From assembly GCA_023394965.1 (NCBI GenBank), contig JAEWZX010000042.1, positions 297,633-361,632 of the forward strand: 64,000 nucleotides of DNA, in the 5' to 3' direction. The notes under the pieces are model-generated. The model was not told the DNA's origin, ran no database searches, and worked only from the letters and a program-made list of their open reading frames with translations. This stretch comes from Pseudomonadota bacterium. Lineage in GTDB: Bacteria; Pseudomonadota; Alphaproteobacteria; Sphingomonadales; Sphingomonadaceae. Shown piece after piece: positions 1 to 8,856 of this stretch; positions within the stretch are counted from its first letter, which is position 1, and each line of letters starts with the position of its first letter. Made by a program: the position numbers and the translations under genes.

Positions 1-1394
1 TGGAAGACCTGCGCCCCTATGCCCGGGCCTATCTGGTCGAAGGCGATCTTGAAGGGCGCCCCTTCAACCATCAGCAGCGCGCGCTGGTTTATGCCCGTTC
101 CAAAGGGCAGCTCGATAGCCATCCGTTCGGCACTGAACTCGACGTATATTCCGACGAATATGAATGGCTCGCCCATTCCATGGTGCCCAACGACCACGCC
201 CCTCCCGAATGGCGTGTCGATGTAGGCAGCAGCCAGTGTGCCCAGCCCTATTCGGCCGCACTGCTCAACATCTCTGCGATGAGCTTCGGATCGCTGTCCG
301 CCAATGCCATCATGGCGTTGAACAAGGGCGCTGCGGCCGGCAATTTCTATCACGACACGGGGGAAGGTGGCATTTCGCGCTATCACCGCTCGCACGGTGG
401 CGACCTGGTCTGGGAAATCGGCAGCGGGTATTTCGGCTGCCGTAATGACGCTGGCTCCTTCGATCCCGGCCGCTTTGCCGACAGCGCGAAGGACGATCAG
501 GTCAAGATGATCGAGATCAAGCTTAGCCAGGGTGCGAAACCGGGCCATGGCGGGGTCTTGCCCGGCACAAAGGTGACAGAGGAAATTGCCGAAGCGCGGG
601 GTGTCCCTGTCGGCACCGATTGCATATCCCCGGCCGCACACTCCACATTCTCGACCCCGATCGGCCTGCTGGAATGGGCCGCCCAGTTGCGCGAGCTATC
701 GGGCGGGAAGCCGGTTGGCATCAAACTGTGCGTAGGCAAACCGCACGAGGTTTTCGCCGTGATGAAAGCCGTGCGGGAAACCGGCATTACGCTCGACTAT
801 ATCGTCGTAGACGGAGCAGAGGGCGGCACCGGCGCAGCCCCGATCGAATTTTCGAACCGTGTGGGCATGCCGTTGCGCGAAGGACTGATTCTCGTGCGTA
901 ACGCACTGGTCGGCAGCGGCTTGAAGCCGGAAATAAAGCTCGCCGCAGCGGGTATGGTTCATTCAGGCGCCGGCATGGCGATGAATTTCGGGCTTGGCGC
1001 AGACTTCTGCAACGCCGGACGGGCCTTCATGTTCGCCCTGGGATGTGTGCAATCGCTCAAATGCCATACCGATGCCTGTCCCACCGGAATCGCCACGCAG
1101 GATGCCACGCGCCAACGCGGCCTGGTGCCGATGGAAAAGGCAGAGCGCGTCACCCGGTTTCAGCGCCACACGCTCCACTCCTTCCGGGAAATGGTCATCG
1201 CCATGGGGCTTGAAAATCCCTGGCAGATCGCACCGCATCTCATGTCGGAACGCATCAACGGCGTCCAGTCGGACAGCCTCGAGCATCTCTATCATTTCCT
1301 AGAGCCTGGCCAATTGCTCGACTCGCCCGATAGCACTCCTTATGCCAAAGCATGGGCTGCCGCACAGGCGGACACATTCAGGGAGAGGGTATGA
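1..1394 (+). CDS. FMN-binding glutamate synthase family protein (5' end outside window)
   Basis: The frame is open from the left edge (first full codon at base 3), so the start lies outside and about 463 C-terminal residues are visible. It resembles the FMN/synthase domain of glutamate synthase large subunit. Seen are the barrel segments ISAMSFGSLS, HDTGEGGIS and GAKPGHGGVLPG, and a late cysteine cluster in CVQSLKCHTDACPTG that in GltB binds a 3Fe-4S cluster. No glutaminase domain is visible, which fits the stand-alone cytoplasmic family of about 500 aa whose real substrate is often unknown. Its stop overlaps the next start (ATGA), so the two are probably co-transcribed. Confidence 0.85.
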   Translation, partial: EDLRPYARAYLVEGDLEGRPFNHQQRALVYARSKGQLDSHPFGTELDVYSDEYEWLAHSMVPNDHAPPEWRVDVGSSQCAQPYSAALLNISAMSFGSLSANAIMALNKGAAAGNFYHDTGEGGISRYHRSHGGDLVWEIGSGYFGCRNDAGSFDPGRFADSAKDDQVKMIEIKLSQGAKPGHGGVLPGTKVTEEIAEARGVPVGTDCISPAAHSTFSTPIGLLEWAAQLRELSGGKPVGIKLCVGKPHEVFAVMKAVRETGITLDYIVVDGAEGGTGAAPIEFSNRVGMPLREGLILVRNALVGSGLKPEIKLAAAGMVHSGAGMAMNFGLGADFCNAGRAFMFALGCVQSLKCHTDACPTGIATQDATRQRGLVPMEKAERVTRFQRHTLHSFREMVIAMGLENPWQIAPHLMSERINGVQSDSLEHLYHFLEPGQLLDSPDSTPYAKAWAAAQADTFRERV

Positions 1395-1792
1395 GCGCGA
1401 AGCTTGGCTTGAAAAAGTGGCATGAAGTTATCGAGGGCGGCAGTTCGCCGGATGCACTGGCTGCCATCATCCGCGAAGACGCCGTCTTCCATTCCCCGGT
1501 TGTGCATACGCCGCAGGTCGGCCGCCCCATCGTCGTCGCCTATCTCGCGGCTGCCGGCAAGACGCTTGGCAACGAAAGTTTCGAATATGTCCGCGAACTA
1601 GTCGACGGCGACAACGCCATGCTCGAATTCACCACCGAGATGGACGGCATCCACGTCAACGGCATCGACCTGATCCGCTTCGATAAAGACGGCATGATTG
1701 CCGACTTCAAGGTCATGGTTCGCCCGCTAAAGGCGGTCAACAAGGTCTGGGAGCAGATGGCGGCGCAACTGGAACGCCAGAAAGCCTCCTAA
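1391..1792 (+). CDS. NTF2-like / SnoaL-fold protein
   Basis: A 133-aa protein with the size and pattern of the NTF2-like cone fold: an early helix with a segment ending in DAVFHSPV, then alternating strands closing with IDLIRFDKDGMIADFKVMVRP. Proteins of this type are small cytoplasmic binding proteins or isomerase-like enzymes; no specific substrate can be read. The ATG at 1391 overlaps the upstream TGA and is preceded by GGGAGAGGG, which decides the start over an earlier in-frame ATG at 1352 inside the previous gene. Confidence 0.75.
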   Translation: MSAKLGLKKWHEVIEGGSSPDALAAIIREDAVFHSPVVHTPQVGRPIVVAYLAAAGKTLGNESFEYVRELVDGDNAMLEFTTEMDGIHVNGIDLIRFDKDGMIADFKVMVRPLKAVNKVWEQMAAQLERQKAS

Positions 1793-1835
1793 AGCCACGC
1801 TGACCAGCCGACCCGGCGCGAACGGGTCATCTCCG

Positions 1836-1875
1836 CCCGCGCCCCATCCCTCAATCGAGGGGAATGGGACGCGGG
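1836..1875. terminator. Bidirectional hairpin between the NTF2-like gene and rho
   Basis: A long GC-rich imperfect hairpin (arms 1836-1852 and 1857-1875, loop AATC) lies between two convergent stop codons. There is no clean T-run on either side, so it may serve as a shared terminator or an RNA 3'-end protector. Confidence 0.5.
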
Positions 1876-1884
1876 CAGAAAACC

Positions 1885-3150
1885 CTACTGGTTCATATTG
1901 GCGAAAAAGTCCTCGTTGGTCTTGGAATCCTTCATCTTGTCGAGGAGGAATTCCATCGCATCGACCGTACCCATCTGCATAAGGATACGGCGCAGCACCC
2001 ACATCTTGGACAGCTTGTCCTTTTCGACCAGCAGTTCTTCCTTGCGGGTGCCGGATTTGCCGACGTCGAGCGCGGGGAAGATGCGCTTGTCGGCGACCTT
2101 GCGGTCGAGGACGATTTCCGAGTTGCCGGTGCCCTTGAACTCTTCGAAGATCACTTCGTCCATACGGCTGCCGGTATCGATCAGCGCTGTGGCGATGATC
2201 GAGAGCGAGCCGCCTTCCTCGATATTGCGCGCAGCGCCGAAGAAGCGCTTGGGGCGCTGCAGGGCATTGGCGTCGACACCGCCGGTCAGCACCTTGCCCG
2301 AGCTGGGCACAACAGTGTTGTAAGCGCGGCCGAGGCGCGTGATCGAATCGAGCAGGATGACGACATCATGCTTGTGCTCGACCAGTCGCTTGGCTTTTTC
2401 GATCACCATTTCCGCGACCTGGACGTGGCGGTTGGCCGGCTCGTCAAAGGTCGAGGAGATGACTTCGCCCTTCACGCTGCGCTGCATGTCGGTGACTTCC
2501 TCAGGCCGCTCGTCGACGAGCAACACCAGCAGGAAGACTTCAGGGTGATTGTCGGTAATCGCCTTGGCAATGTTCTGCAGCAGCACGGTCTTACCCGTCC
2601 GCGGCGGAGCGACGATCAATGCGCGCTGGCCCTTGCCCTGCGGCGAAATGATATCGATCACCCGCGCGCTCTTGTCTTTGACTGTCGGATCGAGCGTATC
2701 GAGCGTGAGTTTCTGCTCGGGATAAAGCGGGGTGAGGTTGTCGAAATTGGTGCGGTGACGGACAGCATCGGGCTCGTCAAAATTGACCTTGTAGAGCTTG
2801 GTCAGGGCAAAATAGCGTTCGCCTTCCTGCGGCGCGCGAATCTCGCCTTCCACCGTATCGCCGGTGCGCAGCCCCCATTTGCGGATCTGATTGGGCGAAA
2901 CATAAATGTCGTCCGGTCCGGCGAGATAGTTGGCTTCCGGGCTGCGCAGAAAGCCGAAGCCATCCTGCAGCACCTCGATGATGCCAATGCCCATAATCTT
3001 TTCTTCGTATTCCTCGTCCTCCGCCAGTTCGCGCAGGATGCAGAACATCAGGTCCTGTCGACGCATCGTCGAAGCACCTTCGACGCCCAGTTCTTCGGCC
3101 ATCGCCACCAGGTCTGCCGGGGTTTTCGCCTTCAAATCTTTGAGATGCAT
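1885..3150 (-). CDS. rho: Transcription termination factor Rho
   Basis: Rho is the hexameric RNA-dependent ATPase that ends transcription. The 421-aa product has the standard length: an N-terminal Rho domain (MHLKDLKAKTPADLV), a cold-shock-like RNA-binding domain at about residues 52-125 (DGFGFLRSPEANYL), a P-loop APPRTGKT near residue 182, the Walker B/Q-loop region VVILLDSITRLGRAYN and the C-terminal RKEELLV segment. It lies downstream of hemE and hemJ on the same strand; a 160-bp leader separates it from hemJ, and I see no obvious terminator hairpin there. Confidence 0.98.
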   Translation of the reverse strand: MHLKDLKAKTPADLVAMAEELGVEGASTMRRQDLMFCILRELAEDEEYEEKIMGIGIIEVLQDGFGFLRSPEANYLAGPDDIYVSPNQIRKWGLRTGDTVEGEIRAPQEGERYFALTKLYKVNFDEPDAVRHRTNFDNLTPLYPEQKLTLDTLDPTVKDKSARVIDIISPQGKGQRALIVAPPRTGKTVLLQNIAKAITDNHPEVFLLVLLVDERPEEVTDMQRSVKGEVISSTFDEPANRHVQVAEMVIEKAKRLVEHKHDVVILLDSITRLGRAYNTVVPSSGKVLTGGVDANALQRPKRFFGAARNIEEGGSLSIIATALIDTGSRMDEVIFEEFKGTGNSEIVLDRKVADKRIFPALDVGKSGTRKEELLVEKDKLSKMWVLRRILMQMGTVDAMEFLLDKMKDSKTNEDFFANMNQ

Positions 3151-3310
3151 GTGTTTATACTCAGTATTCAGTTAGGATGGCCGGCGGGTCGGTATGGGCT
3201 TGGAGAAAGCGGACCCGGCCTCGTCAGGATGCGAAGCCCGTAGCCGGTTGATGATGCGCAGTTACGCCGACGCCAGAGGGGCGTCAATTCACAAAGCGAC
3301 GTGCCGAAGC

Positions 3311-3754
3311 TCAGAAGGGTTTGACGACCACCAGGACAACGATGATGGCCAGTGCGATTCCGGGAAACTCGCCCCAGATCCGCAACTGCTTTTCCGTCAT
3401 CGGGCGTTCGCCCGCGATCATTTTCTTCGATCGTGCCACCATGATACCGTGGAATGCCGTCAGAAGGATGACGAAGAGCAATTTGGCATGAAACCATCCC
3501 TGGTCCCATGCGCCGATGGACATGGCCAGCAGAAGGCCCAGAACCCACACCACGATCAGGCTGGGCGTGAGAATGACCTTCCGCAGCAGACCCATCCTCT
3601 TTGCCCACAGGGCAGCTTCCTCCGATCCCGCATTCGCTGGATGCAGATAGATCATCTGCCGCGGCAGCATGAACAGGCCAGCCATCCAGAACACCATGAA
3701 GATGATGTGGCCGGCCTTGAGCCAGTAATAGGTCATTGCGAGCATATCCTGCAT
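3311..3754 (-). CDS. hemJ: Protoporphyrinogen oxidase HemJ
   Basis: A 147-aa membrane protein of the HemJ (UPF0093) family, which carries out the oxygen-independent oxidation of protoporphyrinogen IX in the inner membrane of most alphaproteobacteria. About four hydrophobic helices are visible. The family histidine is in LKAGHIIFMVFWMAGLF near the N-terminus, and HGIMVARSKKMIAGERP lies later. It follows hemE by 33 bp, which puts two heme-synthesis steps in one unit. Starts at 3745 or 3736 are also possible; 3736 has AGGA at a reasonable distance. Confidence 0.92.
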   Translation of the reverse strand: MQDMLAMTYYWLKAGHIIFMVFWMAGLFMLPRQMIYLHPANAGSEEAALWAKRMGLLRKVILTPSLIVVWVLGLLLAMSIGAWDQGWFHAKLLFVILLTAFHGIMVARSKKMIAGERPMTEKQLRIWGEFPGIALAIIVVLVVVKPF

Positions 3755-3787
3755 TGTTGGCCTATGTAGGGAACGCTCTCGCCCGCG

Positions 3788-4813
3788 TCACCCCTCGAAA
3801 CTGCGTACCGTAGCAATCAGACGTTCGACGTGTTCGATCGGTGTCCGGCGGTCGATGCCATGGCCGAGGTTGAAGATATGCGGGCGGTCGGCAAAGGCTT
3901 CGAGGATGAACTGCGCACGGTGTTCGAGCCGATCGCTTCCCGCCAGCAGCAGGAGCGGATCGAAATTACCCTGAACCGGCATGCCCGCAGGCAATTCGCG
4001 CGCTGCCCACAGCGGATCGATGGTTTCATCCACCCCGACAGCCTGTACGCCGGTTTCGCGGGCATAAACGGGCAGTTTCTCGCCAGCACCTTTCGGAAAA
4101 CCGATCACAGGGGTGCCGGGATGCCGGGTGCGCAAAGCCGCGACGATTCGGGCATTCGGTGCGATCACCAACCGCTCGAACTCGTCCGGAGCAAGGCTGC
4201 CCGCCCAGCTATCGAATAGCTGGACAGCTTCTGCCCCCGCATCGATCTGACCTGAAAGATATTCCACCGTTTCATTCACGATCGCATCGATGATCGCATC
4301 GAGCTTGGCAGGGTCTCGATAGGCCATCGCTCGCGCTTCGTGCTGATCCCGGCTGCCCTCGCCCGCGACCATGTAGGTGGCGACGGTCCAGGGGCTGCCG
4401 GCAAAACCGAGCATCGTCACGCCTTCGGGAAGGCGCTGCCGACACAAGCGAACGGTTTCATAAATCGGTTCGTAGCGAGCCTTTTCGCGAGTCAGCGCAT
4501 CGAGAGCTGCATCGACCAGCGGTGGCGACAGCTTCGGCCCCTCACCTGCCAGAAACTCAAGCTGCTGGCCCAGGGCGTGCGGGACAATGAGGATATCGGA
4601 AAACAGGATCGCACCGTCGAAACCGAACCGGTCGATCGGCTGCAAGGTGATTTCGCACGCCGCCTCACTGTCGTAGGCCATGGCGAGGAAACCACCCTTC
4701 TCGGCTCTCAAGGCGCGATATTCGGGCAGGTAGCGGCCTGCCTGGCGCATGAGCCACAGAGGCACGCCAGTACCACGTTTGCCATTCAGTGTATCGAGAA
4801 GGAGACCGGGCAT
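3788..4813 (-). CDS. hemE: Uroporphyrinogen decarboxylase
   Basis: HemE removes four acetate carboxyls from uroporphyrinogen III to give coproporphyrinogen III in the cytoplasm. The 341-aa product carries both family signatures: PLWLMRQAGRYLPEYR near the N-terminus, which holds the substrate-binding arginines, and GFAGSPWTVATYMVAG in the middle. The conserved LFDSWAG and NLGHGI segments are also present. An in-frame TTG at 4825 would add four residues; the ATG at 4813 matches the usual N-terminus MPGLLLDTL. It is divergent from the ppsR-type gene. Confidence 0.97.
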   Translation of the reverse strand: MPGLLLDTLNGKRGTGVPLWLMRQAGRYLPEYRALRAEKGGFLAMAYDSEAACEITLQPIDRFGFDGAILFSDILIVPHALGQQLEFLAGEGPKLSPPLVDAALDALTREKARYEPIYETVRLCRQRLPEGVTMLGFAGSPWTVATYMVAGEGSRDQHEARAMAYRDPAKLDAIIDAIVNETVEYLSGQIDAGAEAVQLFDSWAGSLAPDEFERLVIAPNARIVAALRTRHPGTPVIGFPKGAGEKLPVYARETGVQAVGVDETIDPLWAARELPAGMPVQGNFDPLLLLAGSDRLEHRAQFILEAFADRPHIFNLGHGIDRRTPIEHVERLIATVRSFEG

Positions 4814-5120
4814 CGATGAGTCCAATCCAATAAATAATATTATTTATATAGAGGTTGAAGGAGTCTGTTGGCCCTGTGGATTTCAGGGATAACCAGCCCC
4901 TGCCCGATTTCTCCCGCGCTGCAAAGGGCAACTGGCCCAGCACGACTCGCCAGCGTGATTGAGTCGAGTCAAACTTATCCTCGTTGTTCCCACCCCTGAG
5001 TATAAATCGCATTTGCTGTGCGGGAATCGGCCCGCGAAGGACTCGTTTCGTGGAGCGTTTTTCCTCCCGAACTTGTCGGCAGCTTTTTCCCATGGTTTAT
5101 GCCGGACATTCTCCACAGGC
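4814..5120. other. Candidate chromosomal replication origin (oriC)
   Basis: This spacer between hemE and the DUF299-type gene holds an 18-bp perfect AT-only palindrome (4830-4847) in otherwise GC-rich DNA, suitable as an unwinding element. DnaA-box-like 9-mers are TGTGGATTT (4875), TTATCCTCG (4975) and TTCTCCACA (5109; 8 of 9 against TTATCCACA). In Caulobacter crescentus the origin sits beside hemE in a gene cluster shared with Rickettsia. Genes here run outward on both sides. The boxes are weak and no skew was computed. Confidence 0.5.
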
Positions 5121-5977
5121 TGCAGGACCGAAAAATCTCCAACCGCGTCCATCTTCATTTGCTGTCCGATTCCACCGGTGAAACGCTGGAAATGCTCGCC
5201 AAGGCTGCGCTTGCGCAATTCGAGGATGCCGACGTTGTCCGCCATTTCTGGCCGATGGTTCGCAGCCGCCAGCATCTTGAACGGATATTGCCCGAGCTCA
5301 AGGCCAATCCCGGACTTGTCCTGTTTACACTGGTGAATCCCGAAACCCGCTCGCGGCTGGAAGAAGCTTGCGGTCAGCTTGGCCTGCCTGCCGTTCCCAT
5401 CCTCGATCGGGTGACGGAGGCACTTGAAAAGGCGTTGGGGCAGGAAGCCCACGCCCGGCCGGGACGCCAGCATGCCATGGATCAGGCTTATTTCAATCGT
5501 GTCGAAGCGATTCAGTTTACCATCGCTCACGATGACGGGATCGGCTGGGAAAACTGGGAAGAGGCGGACATCCTGCTAGCCGGCGTGTCGCGCAGTTCGA
5601 AAACCCCGACCAGCATCTATCTTGCCAACCGCGGATATAAGGTCGCGAATATTCCGCTGGTGGTGGAGAGCCCGCCACCGGCCAAACTTTACGAACTGCG
5701 GCGTCCGATGGTGGTGGGACTGACCACTGCACCCGAAAGATTGGTTCAGATCCGTCGAAACCGTCTGCTGACCCTGAACGAGGAGCGGGCAACGGATTAT
5801 GTCGATAACGAACGGGTGAGGGACGAGGTGAAATTTGCCCGCCGCCTGTTTGCCGACAATGGTTGGGCGGTCATCGATGTCACCCGCCGATCAATCGAGG
5901 AAACGGCTGCTGCGATTATCCGGCTGTATAATGAGCGCGAAGCGCGCGGCACGCGACAGGGAGCAAAGCCCATATGA
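5099..5977 (+). CDS. ppsR: Bifunctional PEP synthase/PPDK regulatory kinase-phosphorylase (DUF299)
   Basis: Proteins of this family phosphorylate and dephosphorylate a threonine in PEP synthase or pyruvate phosphate dikinase, switching gluconeogenic flux. The 292-aa product begins near RVHLHLLSDSTGETLE, the family's N-terminal signature, and has the P-loop-like GVSRSSKTPTSIYLANRGYKVAN in the second half plus the C-terminal IDVTRRSIEETAAAI. The ATG at 5099 is chosen because conserved sequence begins shortly after; the frame could extend to 5018. It heads a run of overlapping genes (ATGA with maf). Which enzyme is the target cannot be read here. Confidence 0.92.
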   Translation: MPDILHRLQDRKISNRVHLHLLSDSTGETLEMLAKAALAQFEDADVVRHFWPMVRSRQHLERILPELKANPGLVLFTLVNPETRSRLEEACGQLGLPAVPILDRVTEALEKALGQEAHARPGRQHAMDQAYFNRVEAIQFTIAHDDGIGWENWEEADILLAGVSRSSKTPTSIYLANRGYKVANIPLVVESPPPAKLYELRRPMVVGLTTAPERLVQIRRNRLLTLNEERATDYVDNERVRDEVKFARRLFADNGWAVIDVTRRSIEETAAAIIRLYNEREARGTRQGAKPI

Positions 5978-6579
5978 CCAGGCTAGAGGGAAACGGAATC
6001 GTACTCGCTTCGAACAGCGCGTCGCGCAAGGCGATGCTGGAAGCGGCAGGTATTGCCTTTTCCGCAGTTCCTGCAGATGTCGACGAGCGCACGCTGGAAG
6101 CGGAGATGGACGGCGCCGAACCAGCCGAGATCGCTCAGGCCCTTGCCGCGGCCAAGGCGGCTTCGGTTTCTGCCGCCCGGCCTGCCGAGTTGGTTCTTGG
6201 TTCGGATTCACTGGTCGAAGTCGATGGAAAGCGCTTCGATAAGCCTGCCAGCCGCGAGGACGCGGCAGACCATCTCCGCTTTTTCTCGGGCAAGGTCATG
6301 ACCCTGCAGAGCGCCGCTGCACTTGCCCGCAACGGCATGATCACCTGGGTCGGTTCCGATTTCGCTCGGTTACATGTGCGCGAGTTGAGCGACACGTTTA
6401 TCGAAAGCTATCTCGATGTGGAATGGCCTGCGGTAAGCCACTGTGTCGGGGTGTTCCGCATCGAAGGCCTTGGTGTTCAGCTGTTCGATGGTATCATGGG
6501 TGACCAGTTTACCGTACTTGGCATGCCGCTGTTGCAGGTGCTCGACGCCTTGCGCGATGAAGGTGCCCTTCCCTCGTGA
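5974..6579 (+). CDS. maf: Maf-family nucleotide pyrophosphatase
   Basis: Maf proteins hydrolyse non-canonical or modified nucleoside triphosphates to monophosphates. The 201-aa product opens with the Maf motif LASNSASRKAMLEAAGI, has VLGSDSLVEVDGKRFDKPA with the active-site aspartate in the middle, and the late FDGIMGDQFTVLGMPL. The DxD-type motif is LGSDSLV instead of the YhdE-like GADTVV, so base specificity is left open. It overlaps the upstream and downstream genes by four bases each. Confidence 0.93.
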   Translation: MTRLEGNGIVLASNSASRKAMLEAAGIAFSAVPADVDERTLEAEMDGAEPAEIAQALAAAKAASVSAARPAELVLGSDSLVEVDGKRFDKPASREDAADHLRFFSGKVMTLQSAAALARNGMITWVGSDFARLHVRELSDTFIESYLDVEWPAVSHCVGVFRIEGLGVQLFDGIMGDQFTVLGMPLLQVLDALRDEGALPS

Positions 6580-7430
6580 CTCCCTATGCCGAAGTGATCG
6601 GGGATCCGATCGCCCAGTCCAAATCGCCTGCGATCCACATGTTCTGGATAGAAAAGCTCGGTCTCGATGCCGATTACCGGGCAGCGCATGTGAAAGCCGA
6701 AGATCTGGATGACTACATCGCCGCAAGACGCGATGATGGCGATTGGCGCGGCTGCAATGTGACCATGCCCCACAAGCAGGCGATCATGCCCCTGCTCGAC
6801 CGGCTTGAACCACTGGCAAAGCGGGTCGGCGCGGTCAACACGGTGGTAAAGGCATCTGATGGAAAGCTCGTCGGGCGAAACACGGATGTTGCGGGCTTTC
6901 TCGAACCGCTGGCTGAACAGCTGCGCGGGCAGCACTATTTCCGCATGGCCAGGGTGATCGGAACCGGCGGCGCGGCGCGGGCGATCGTGACGGGCCTGGC
7001 GAAGGAAGGATTCACACTCGTTCTGGCCGGACGAAATATCGCCAAGGCACGAGATATGCTGGCAGAACTGGCTCCTGACGGAGATCACCACACTGCGCCG
7101 ATCGATCATTTTTCTTCGCCTACGGATTTTGCCTTCGACGACCGCGAGGGCTGTTACGATCTCGTCGTCAATGCATCGCCGCTTGGGATGAGAGGGCAGC
7201 CGTCACTCGCTTTCGACTGGAGCCATGCTCCACCCGGCTCCATTGCCTATGACATCGTCACCGACCCGGTTGATACCCTATTCCTAAGGGGGGCAAGAGA
7301 GGCTGGTTTCGAAACAATCGACGGCATTTCCATGCTTATTGGCCAGGCAGCCACTGCGTTCGCCCATTTCTTCGGTACGCAGCCTCCACGAGAATACGAT
7401 TCCGAACTGCGTGAAAGGCTGACAGCATGA
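6576..7430 (+). CDS. aroE: Shikimate dehydrogenase
   Basis: AroE reduces 3-dehydroshikimate to shikimate with NADPH in aromatic amino acid synthesis. The 284-aa protein shows the substrate-binding IGDPIAQSKSPAIHMFW, the catalytic lysine in NVTMPHKQAIMPLLD, the conserved GAVNTVV and GRNTDVAGF, and a Rossmann GTGGAARAIV. The start is GTG, overlapping the maf TGA (GTGA), with the first conserved residues four codons later. Confidence 0.96.
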   Translation: MTPYAEVIGDPIAQSKSPAIHMFWIEKLGLDADYRAAHVKAEDLDDYIAARRDDGDWRGCNVTMPHKQAIMPLLDRLEPLAKRVGAVNTVVKASDGKLVGRNTDVAGFLEPLAEQLRGQHYFRMARVIGTGGAARAIVTGLAKEGFTLVLAGRNIAKARDMLAELAPDGDHHTAPIDHFSSPTDFAFDDREGCYDLVVNASPLGMRGQPSLAFDWSHAPPGSIAYDIVTDPVDTLFLRGAREAGFETIDGISMLIGQAATAFAHFFGTQPPREYDSELRERLTA

Positions 7431-8041
7431 CCCGCCCGCTGATCGTCGGCCTGACGGGTTCCATCGGCATGGGGAAATCGACAGTCGCTGCGATGTTCGA
7501 AGCGGCCGGCGTGCCAGTGTTCGATGCGGATGCAGAGGTGCGCGCGATGCAGGGGCGCGGCGGCGAATTGGTGTCCGTGATCGAAGCGGCTTTTCCCGGC
7601 AGCACGAACGAAAACGGCGTGTCGCGCGACAGGCTGGGTGAACTGGTGTTCGGAAATCCCGAAGAGTTGTCGCGGCTCGAGGCTATCGTCCACCCAGCAG
7701 TCGCAAGGAAGCGCGAGGCGTTTCTGATCGAACACAGCGGGGCACCGGTGGTCGTTTTCGACATACCACTGCTATTCGAAAAAGGTGGTGCAGCAGCAGT
7801 AGACAGGGTCGTCGTTGTGTCGGCTTCGGCGGAAAAACAGCGCCGCCGGGTACTTGCACGCTCTGGAATGACCGAGGAAAAATTTGCCCATATCCTCGCC
7901 ATCCAGACGCCCGACAGCGAAAAGCGGGAACGGGCAGATCATGTGATCGATACTGGCATAACGCTCGACGAAACCGAAAATGCCGTGCTGGCACTGATCG
8001 CCGATTTGCGGTCTGCCAAGGCCTCGGATCTACCGGTGTAA
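7427..8041 (+). CDS. coaE: Dephospho-CoA kinase
   Basis: CoaE phosphorylates the 3'-OH of dephospho-CoA, the last step of coenzyme A synthesis. The 204-aa product has the P-loop GLTGSIGMGKST at the N-terminus, the PVFDADAEVRAM motif, VHPAVARKRE and the IPLLFEKGG segment typical of the family. Its ATG overlaps the aroE stop. The maf-aroE-coaE-dnaQ order is common near alphaproteobacterial origins. Confidence 0.96.
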   Translation: MTRPLIVGLTGSIGMGKSTVAAMFEAAGVPVFDADAEVRAMQGRGGELVSVIEAAFPGSTNENGVSRDRLGELVFGNPEELSRLEAIVHPAVARKREAFLIEHSGAPVVVFDIPLLFEKGGAAAVDRVVVVSASAEKQRRRVLARSGMTEEKFAHILAIQTPDSEKRERADHVIDTGITLDETENAVLALIADLRSAKASDLPV

Positions 8042-8082
8042 TCCTCTTGTAATCTGTTCACGCGAGGCCGATAGAAGACTCG

Positions 8083-8778
8083 ATGCGCGAAATCGTATTC
8101 GATACTGAAACTACCGGGCTGGATCCCAAGACGGGTGACCGGATGGTCGAAATCGGCTGCATCGAGATGGTCAATCTCGTGCCTACGGGCGAAAGCTATC
8201 ACGCCTATTTCAATCCGGAACGTGACATGCCCGCCGGCGCGGAAGCCGTGCACGGGCTGTCGGCAGCCTTTTTGTCGGATAAGACGCTGTTTCGCGACCT
8301 TGCTCAGGACTTGCTCGATTTCATCGGGGATTCGCCGCTTGTCGCCCATAACGCGGGCTTCGACTTCGGCTTTCTCAATGCCGAGCTCGCGCTCATCGAC
8401 ATGGCACCGATATGCACCACACGCATGGTGGATACAGTGGCTTTGGCGCGCAAGCGACACCCGGGCGCCAAGCTTTCGCTGGATGCGCTGTGCAGCCGCT
8501 ACGGTATCGACAGAAGCCATCGCGTAAAACACGGCGCGCTGCTCGATGCCGAACTGCTGGCGCAGGTTTATGTCGAACTGAAAGGCGGTCGCCAGATCGG
8601 GCTTGAGCTGGCGGCTGATGCGGCGATTCCCGACACCGGGCTCGATCAGTCCATCGTTGCGGTGCGGAAGGCGCCAAGAGGCGAAAGGCGCGAACCACGC
8701 CCCCATGCCGCAAGCGAAGCGGAACTTGCCCGCCACCGCGCGTTCATGTCCGGGATAGAGAACCCGTTGTGGGGATAG
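8083..8778 (+). CDS. dnaQ: DNA polymerase III epsilon subunit (3'-5' exonuclease)
   Basis: DnaQ is the proofreading subunit of the replicative polymerase. The 231-aa protein has the exonuclease motifs in order: ExoI IVFDTETTGLDPK (residues 4-16), ExoII LVAHNAGFDFGFLNAEL near residue 88, and ExoIII HGALLDAELLAQVY near residue 150. The C-terminal tail beyond residue 170 is where the alpha-subunit contact lies in the E. coli protein. It follows coaE by 41 bp. Confidence 0.96.
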   Translation: MREIVFDTETTGLDPKTGDRMVEIGCIEMVNLVPTGESYHAYFNPERDMPAGAEAVHGLSAAFLSDKTLFRDLAQDLLDFIGDSPLVAHNAGFDFGFLNAELALIDMAPICTTRMVDTVALARKRHPGAKLSLDALCSRYGIDRSHRVKHGALLDAELLAQVYVELKGGRQIGLELAADAAIPDTGLDQSIVAVRKAPRGERREPRPHAASEAELARHRAFMSGIENPLWG

Positions 8779-8856
8779 CTCCACGACAGTCGGAAACCGG
8801 CGGACGGGCCGGTGAGTTGGGGTCGCACGGGGGACGGTAAAGGAGAACACAATAAG

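Noticed and set aside
1864..3243. 459-codon open frame opposite rho
   Set aside because: It mirrors the rho coding sequence and its translation has no coherent motif; long antisense frames are expected from the third-position GC bias of this DNA.
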